This document shows positions 59,855 through 64,000 of a stretch of DNA of 64,000 bases, one piece after another. The DNA is from Magnetococcales bacterium (GTDB lineage Bacteria; Pseudomonadota; Magnetococcia; Magnetococcales; Magnetaquicoccaceae). Position 1 is the first letter of the stretch, and the number at the start of each line of letters is the position of its first letter. The notes beneath the pieces are model-generated. The model saw only the letters and a program-made list of their open reading frames with translations. It was not told the DNA's origin and did no database searches. The stretch is from the NCBI GenBank assembly GCA_015231915.1, contig JADGAR010000005.1, positions 1-64,000 on the forward strand. Reading direction: 5' to 3'. The translations under genes and the position numbers were made by a program.

Positions 59855-60166
59855 ACCTGCCTCGTGCAAATCCATCGTTCCCCGACAAAGCTGTTTGCAC
59901 CTGGAATGCCATGATTCTTTACAGGTCGACATTTCTTTTTACATGATATTTTTCCAATTTTTTCAATTAATTAATCAACAACCACACGACAACGCCGTCC
60001 AAAAGGAGGACACGCGCCTTGACACCTGACATTAAATATCGTTGCTTTTCAAAAAGTTGACAATTCATTGGGATATCGCTTCCCAATGGTCCCGACTTTG
60101 CTGTATCATTCTCTTGGAACCAAAGAGAACATCCACCAACGCAAATTTTCGGGACAGGGGGTTGTC
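59855..60166. promoter_or_regulatory. Divergent intergenic region
   Basis: 312 bp between the lipoprotein gene and a secreted-protein gene. It includes an inverted repeat CATTGGGA (60066-60073) / TCCCAATG (60081-60088) about 80 bp upstream of the rightward gene, a candidate operator. Two TTGACA hexamers (60019 and 60057) lack good -10 partners, so I do not call a promoter. Confidence 0.4.
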
Positions 60167-60886
60167 ATGCATCGCATCCCTTCCACATTGCTGGCCATTG
60201 GTCTTCTGCTGATCGCCTCCCCGGTCCAGGCCGAAAAGCTGATCGTCTTCAAGGCGGCAGGCGTTGCATTGACCCCCGGTCAGGCCATTGACGGGGATCA
60301 ACCCCTGCAATTGACCAACGGCCAAAGCGTGGAACTGATCGCCGAGAATGGCCGGGTGGTCAAACTGGCCGGCCCCTACCAGCAGCCCCCTGCCCCCGGC
60401 AAACCCGCACGGGAAGAGACGGTCACCGCATCGCTGAAGGCCATGGTGACCTCCGGTGGGGTGAACACCTCCCACATGGGGGTGACCCGGGGCGTCAGTC
60501 AGGCGGTCTCCAGCGGCAAGGAGTGGCTGCCCGACCCCTGGCTGATCGATGTCACCAAACCCGGCACCCACTGCCAGCGGGCCGGCCAGCCGATGATCCT
60601 CTGGCGCCCTGCGGTGGACCAGGAGACGAACGTCCGTCTGGCCACCTCCGGCAACACCTGGAAGGCCAGCGCCCGCTGGCCAGCCGGGGCGGAAAAACTG
60701 GCTCCCCCACCCACCATGCCCATCAAGGACGGTTCGCTCCTGCAGGTCAGCCTGGACAAAAGTCAAGCCGACCTGACCGTCAGGATGATCCCGGAACAGG
60801 TGACCGCACCGCCGGTACTGGCCGCATGGCTGAACGAAAGCGGCTGCCGCGCCCAATCCCTGGCTCTGCTGCGCACGCTCAATTGA
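60167..60886 (+). CDS. Secreted protein, function unknown, partner of CHASE2 cyclase
   Basis: The 239 aa protein has a signal peptide (about 1-22, SPVQA) and no recognised domain. The mature part has LTPGQAIDGDQPLQLTNGQS and a Trp/Pro-rich middle (GKEWLPDPWLIDVT), with two Cys that could form a disulfide bond. It is 40 bp before the cyclase gene on the same strand, so it may be the periplasmic ligand-binding or sensing partner of the CHASE2 domain. Confidence 0.65.
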   Translation: MHRIPSTLLAIGLLLIASPVQAEKLIVFKAAGVALTPGQAIDGDQPLQLTNGQSVELIAENGRVVKLAGPYQQPPAPGKPAREETVTASLKAMVTSGGVNTSHMGVTRGVSQAVSSGKEWLPDPWLIDVTKPGTHCQRAGQPMILWRPAVDQETNVRLATSGNTWKASARWPAGAEKLAPPPTMPIKDGSLLQVSLDKSQADLTVRMIPEQVTAPPVLAAWLNESGCRAQSLALLRTLN

Positions 60887-60926
60887 ACACCCCGGTGACG
60901 CGGCGCCGATGGTTGGAGCGGAGGGG

Positions 60927-62894
60927 ATGAGACGCCCGCGAGATTGGCGCGGCTTCGTCATACTGGCCGTGATCGCCCTCCTGTCTGCCTGGCTGAGCCG
61001 GGAACTGGTACAACGCATCACGGTCCTGAACATGCTCGAGCAATGGACCGGGGACATGCGCATCGGTGCCCGCCCCGCAGAGCCGCAACACCCGGAGATC
61101 ATCATCGTCTCCATCACCGAGGAGACCCTGGAAACATTCCCCTACCGCGCCCCCATCGACCGGAAGTTTTTGAGCGACCTCCTGCAAACCCTGGAAAAAC
61201 GTGGCGCCAGGGCCATTCTGCTGGACATCCTGCTCGATCAGCCCACGGAACCGGACAAGGATGCCGCCATGAAGGCCACGCTGGCGGGGATGCGCATCCC
61301 CACCGTGGTGAGTTATGTGCATGGCAACCACCAACTGACCCCCCGGCAATCCCGCTTTCTGGACGATTTCGTCCCTGCCCGGCAGCGTGGCCTGGCCAAT
61401 GTGGTCCGGGACCAGTTCGACAACACCGTGCGTTGGATCTTTCCCGGGGCCACCGTACCGGACCAGGGATACATCCGGGGGGTTGCTGGCGTGATGGCCT
61501 CCCTGCTGGGCATTGCGCCGCCCGACGACCTGATCACCCTGGCGTGGCATGGCCGGCCCGACAGCGAGACCGAGCCGTTCCGCACCTATCCGGCCCACAC
61601 GGTCACGCTCCTTCCTGAGGCGTGGTTTGCGCAAAAGATCATCCTGATCGGCGCGGACCTCTCCTTGACCGACCGGCATCGCACCCCCCTCTCCTCCTCG
61701 CCCGTGCTGGCCAAGGGGCTGAACCAGTACGGCACCCCCGGTGTGATGATCCATGCCCACGCTTTGGCCCACATCCTGGACCGCCGCCCCACCCCCGACC
61801 TGGGCAAGGCCGGCAGAGGCGCCATGCAGTTGCTCTCCACCCTGCCCGGTCTGCTGCTGGCTGCCGTTGAACTGGGTTTTCAGGCCCGCCTGATCCTGGC
61901 CATGGTCTTGACCGTCTGCTACTGGATCGGGGCCATTCATCTGTTCGCCATGGGCGGCCCTCTGCTGCCGCTGCTCGCCCCCACGCTGGCCTTCATTCTG
62001 GCGCTGGGATCCGGTGATCTTTACCTGGGACGCGACGAACGGGAACAACGAAAATTCATTAAAAATGCCTTTCGTCGTTACCTGGCCCCAGCGGTGGTGG
62101 AACAACTCCTCAACGACCGCGCCTCGTTGCGTCTGGGCGGGGAGCGTCGCGAAATGACGTTCATTTTTACGGATGTCGCTGACTTCACCCCGTTTTCCGA
62201 GACCATGGAGGCGACCGAACTGACCAACCTGCTGAACCGGTATTTCAACGGCATGTGCCAGATCATACTGCGCCACGAGGGGACGGTGATCAATTTCGTT
62301 GGGGATGCGCTTTTCGCGCTGTTCGGCGCGCCTGCCCGCCAGGACGATCACCCCCGCCGCGCCCTGGCCTGCGCCATGGAACTGGACGCCTTTGCCCAGG
62401 GGTTTCGCCAGAGGATCCATCGGGAGGGCATCCCCTTCGGCGAGACCCGGATCGGCGTTCACACCGGCCATGCCGCCATTGGCAACATGGGGTCCGAGGA
62501 ACGGTTCCAGTACACCTCTCTGGGAGACGCGGTCAACACCGCCGCCCGACTGGAGGGATTCAACAAATTTGTTGGTACGCGTATTTGCGTATCTGAAAAA
62601 ACCATCGGTCGTTGTCCCGGCTTCCACGCCCGCCCGATCGCGGAAGTCGTCTTGAAGGGCAAATCCCATCCCATCGCCACCTTCGAACCGCTGACCGCCG
62701 AGCAGGCGGACACCCCCGACATGCGGACCTACCGGGAGGCTTACGCCCTGCTAACGTCCGGACAGGTCGCTCAGGCGCAACGTCTGTTGGCGCCTCTGGC
62801 CAGCCGGAACGCCCCCGATCCCTGCGCCTTGTTTCACCTGCGCCGGCTTGAGGCAGGGGCGCAAGACACCCTGGTGCAGATGGACAGCAAATAG
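60927..62894 (+). CDS. Membrane adenylate/guanylate cyclase with CHASE2 sensor
   Basis: The 655 aa protein has an N-terminal helix (about 9-25), a periplasmic CHASE2 domain (about 35-300), three helices (about 305-380), and a class III cyclase domain with the two metal Asp (IFTDVADFTPF; INFVGDALFALFG), the HTGHAAIGNMG turn and YTSLGDAVNTAARLEG. It makes cAMP (or cGMP) in the cytoplasm on periplasmic cue. ATG 60927, with GGAGCGGAGGGG upstream, is chosen over ATG 60909. Confidence 0.9.
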   Translation: MRRPRDWRGFVILAVIALLSAWLSRELVQRITVLNMLEQWTGDMRIGARPAEPQHPEIIIVSITEETLETFPYRAPIDRKFLSDLLQTLEKRGARAILLDILLDQPTEPDKDAAMKATLAGMRIPTVVSYVHGNHQLTPRQSRFLDDFVPARQRGLANVVRDQFDNTVRWIFPGATVPDQGYIRGVAGVMASLLGIAPPDDLITLAWHGRPDSETEPFRTYPAHTVTLLPEAWFAQKIILIGADLSLTDRHRTPLSSSPVLAKGLNQYGTPGVMIHAHALAHILDRRPTPDLGKAGRGAMQLLSTLPGLLLAAVELGFQARLILAMVLTVCYWIGAIHLFAMGGPLLPLLAPTLAFILALGSGDLYLGRDEREQRKFIKNAFRRYLAPAVVEQLLNDRASLRLGGERREMTFIFTDVADFTPFSETMEATELTNLLNRYFNGMCQIILRHEGTVINFVGDALFALFGAPARQDDHPRRALACAMELDAFAQGFRQRIHREGIPFGETRIGVHTGHAAIGNMGSEERFQYTSLGDAVNTAARLEGFNKFVGTRICVSEKTIGRCPGFHARPIAEVVLKGKSHPIATFEPLTAEQADTPDMRTYREAYALLTSGQVAQAQRLLAPLASRNAPDPCALFHLRRLEAGAQDTLVQMDSK

Positions 62895-62949
62895 CATCGA
62901 CAATTTGACATCCCCCGCATAACGCATTGAAATTCAATTGACAATGCCG

Positions 62950-62965
62950 TGGCATGCTTATTGCA
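62950..62965 (+). promoter_or_regulatory. Sigma-54-like promoter upstream of the DnaK-family gene
   Basis: TGGCATG-CTTA-TTGCA matches the -24/-12 consensus TGGCACG-N4-TTGCA except at one base. It lies about 96 bp before the start of the DnaK-family gene. An inverted repeat ATGCC-GT-GGCAT overlaps its left edge. Confidence 0.5.
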
Positions 62966-63060
62966 ACTTTCCATAAAGGCATTAACAATGGCCAGGATGG
63001 CTCTTGGCCAAGGCGATTCTTTTCCAAAATTTGCAACCCGCATAGGCAAGGACAAACATC

Positions 63061-64000
63061 ATGAGCAAAATCATCGGTATTGACCTGGGCACCACCAATT
63101 CGTGCGTCGCCATACTGGAAAACGGCACGCCAAGAGTCCTTGAAAACGCGGAAGGAGGCCACACCACCCCGTCGATGGTGGCCTATTCCGCAGACGGGGA
63201 ACGCCGGGTGGGAGTGACCGCGAAGCGGCAGATGGTCGTCAACCCGGAAAATACCCTGTACGGGATCAAGCGGCTCATGGGCCGGCGGTTCGACGACCCG
63301 GTGATCCGGCGGGAGCGGGAGACGGCTGCCTATCGGATGGTGGAACTGGCCAGCGGCGATGTCGGGGTGTCGGTGTGGGGCAAGGAGCTGGCCCCGGCAG
63401 AGGTGGCGGCGATGGTGCTGCAACGGATGAAGCGGATCGCGGAGGAGGCGTTGGGCGAGTCGGTGCGGGAGGCGGTGGTGACGGTGCCGGCCTACTTCAC
63501 GGAGGCGCAGCGCCAGGCCACGCGGGACGCCGGACGGATTGCGGGATTGAATGTCCTGCGCATCATCAACGAACCGACGGCGGCAGCGCTGGCCTACGGA
63601 CTGGACAAGACAGAAGGGCGGATCATCGCCGTGTACGATTTGGGCGGCGGGACCTTCGACATTTCCATCCTGGAGATCGACGACGGGGTGTTTCAGGTTC
63701 TGGCGACCAACGGCGACACCTTTCTGGGTGGCGAGGATTTCGATCAGTGCATCGTGGACTACCTGGCCGAGGAGTTCCGGGATCAGCATGGCATGGATCC
63801 GCGCCAGGACAAGGAGGCGCTGCAACGGATGCGGGAGGCGGCGGAAACCGCGCGCATCGAACTGTCCAGCGGCTTTCGCGCGGAGATCAATCTGCCGTAT
63901 CTCTGTTTCGACGCCAACGGCCCCAAGAATCTGCGTCATGTCCTGACGCGCGCCAAGCTGGAGGATCTGGTGGAGCCTTTGGTGCGTCGCACCATGGAGC
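63061..64000 (+). CDS. DnaK-family (Hsp70) chaperone, N-terminal part
   Basis: The first 313 residues of an Hsp70 protein run off the window. Seen are the phosphate-1 loop [37 protein letters not shown], the phosphate-2 loop [14 protein letters not shown] and [13 protein letters not shown], all of the ATPase domain. Differences from typical DnaK (for example [20 protein letters not shown] and [15 protein letters not shown]) suggest a divergent paralog rather than the main DnaK, though this cannot be settled without the C-terminus. AAGGAC precedes the ATG. No DnaJ or GrpE gene lies upstream. Confidence 0.88.
   Translation, partial: MSKIIGIDLGTTNSCVAILENGTPRVLENAEGGHTTPSMVAYSADGERRVGVTAKRQMVVNPENTLYGIKRLMGRRFDDPVIRRERETAAYRMVELASGDVGVSVWGKELAPAEVAAMVLQRMKRIAEEALGESVREAVVTVPAYFTEAQRQATRDAGRIAGLNVLRIINEPTAAALAYGLDKTEGRIIAVYDLGGGTFDISILEIDDGVFQVLATNGDTFLGGEDFDQCIVDYLAEEFRDQHGMDPRQDKEALQRMREAAETARIELSSGFRAEINLPYLCFDANGPKNLRHVLTRAKLEDLVEPLVRRTME

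Overview
The window comes from the chromosome of a GC-rich Gram-negative proteobacterium. It encodes LPS-core enzymes (KdsB, GmhB), SecD/SecF/YajC, AmtB with a PII protein, a TorF-type porin, a GapR-type (DUF2312) nucleoid protein typical of Alphaproteobacteria and their relatives, a RlmK/RlmL fusion, and many c-di-GMP and phosphorelay proteins. A Magnetococcia-like or alphaproteobacterial-type lineage would fit, but no rRNA or marker gene here settles it. I saw no tRNA, rRNA or CRISPR array.

Layout. 1-3.1 kb (minus): yajC-secD-secF and the start of a further gene. 3.2-5.9 kb: a YcgR-like PilZ protein divergent from an HDOD gene and a metallo-beta-lactamase-fold gene. 6.0-8.6 kb: a large TIR/P-loop/TPR protein resembling STAND-type immune proteins. 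8.7-11.2 kb: glnK/glnB-amtB-torF nitrogen operon. 11.6-13.5 kb: htpG. 13.6-16.6 kb: an Rpn-type PD-(D/E)XK gene whose 3' end is perfectly duplicated, and a long helical chemotaxis-like protein. 16.7-24.1 kb: gapR, rlmKL, a DHH phosphoesterase, an uncharacterised two-gene module (320 aa + 716 aa TPR protein), a STAS protein and an NfeD-like protein. 24.1-28.8 kb: gmhB, a DUF3108 protein, kdsB, a PilZ protein, queA and tgt. 28.8-34.8 kb: two hybrid histidine kinases, a CZB-GGDEF cyclase and an orphan HEPN-type protein beside a destroyed nucleotidyltransferase gene. 35-41 kb (minus): an autotransporter-like protein, a third hybrid kinase and a dynamin-like GTPase. 41-49 kb: gltA, ilvBHC, a C39-like peptidase gene inserted before psd-pssA.

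49-55 kb is the accessory region. It has an Rpn-type gene, then two inverted copies of a ~520 bp non-coding unit bracketing an AT-rich single-domain RelA/SpoT protein and a truncated group II intron, surrounded by short GTGTCCCCGGATTT-type repeats. HigBA and an IS110 scrap follow. 55-63 kb carries a duplicated TPR-glycosyltransferase, a TolC-like lipoprotein, a secreted protein with a CHASE2-adenylate cyclase, and, at the edge, a DnaK-family gene preceded by a sigma-54-like promoter.

Themes: (i) envelope biogenesis and LPS; (ii) dense second-messenger signalling (c-di-GMP, cAMP, phosphorelay); (iii) several candidate conflict systems (TIR-STAND, alarmone-synthetase cassette, HEPN/MNT remnant, HigBA, Rpn nucleases, possibly the C39-like peptidase), some visibly broken or duplicated.
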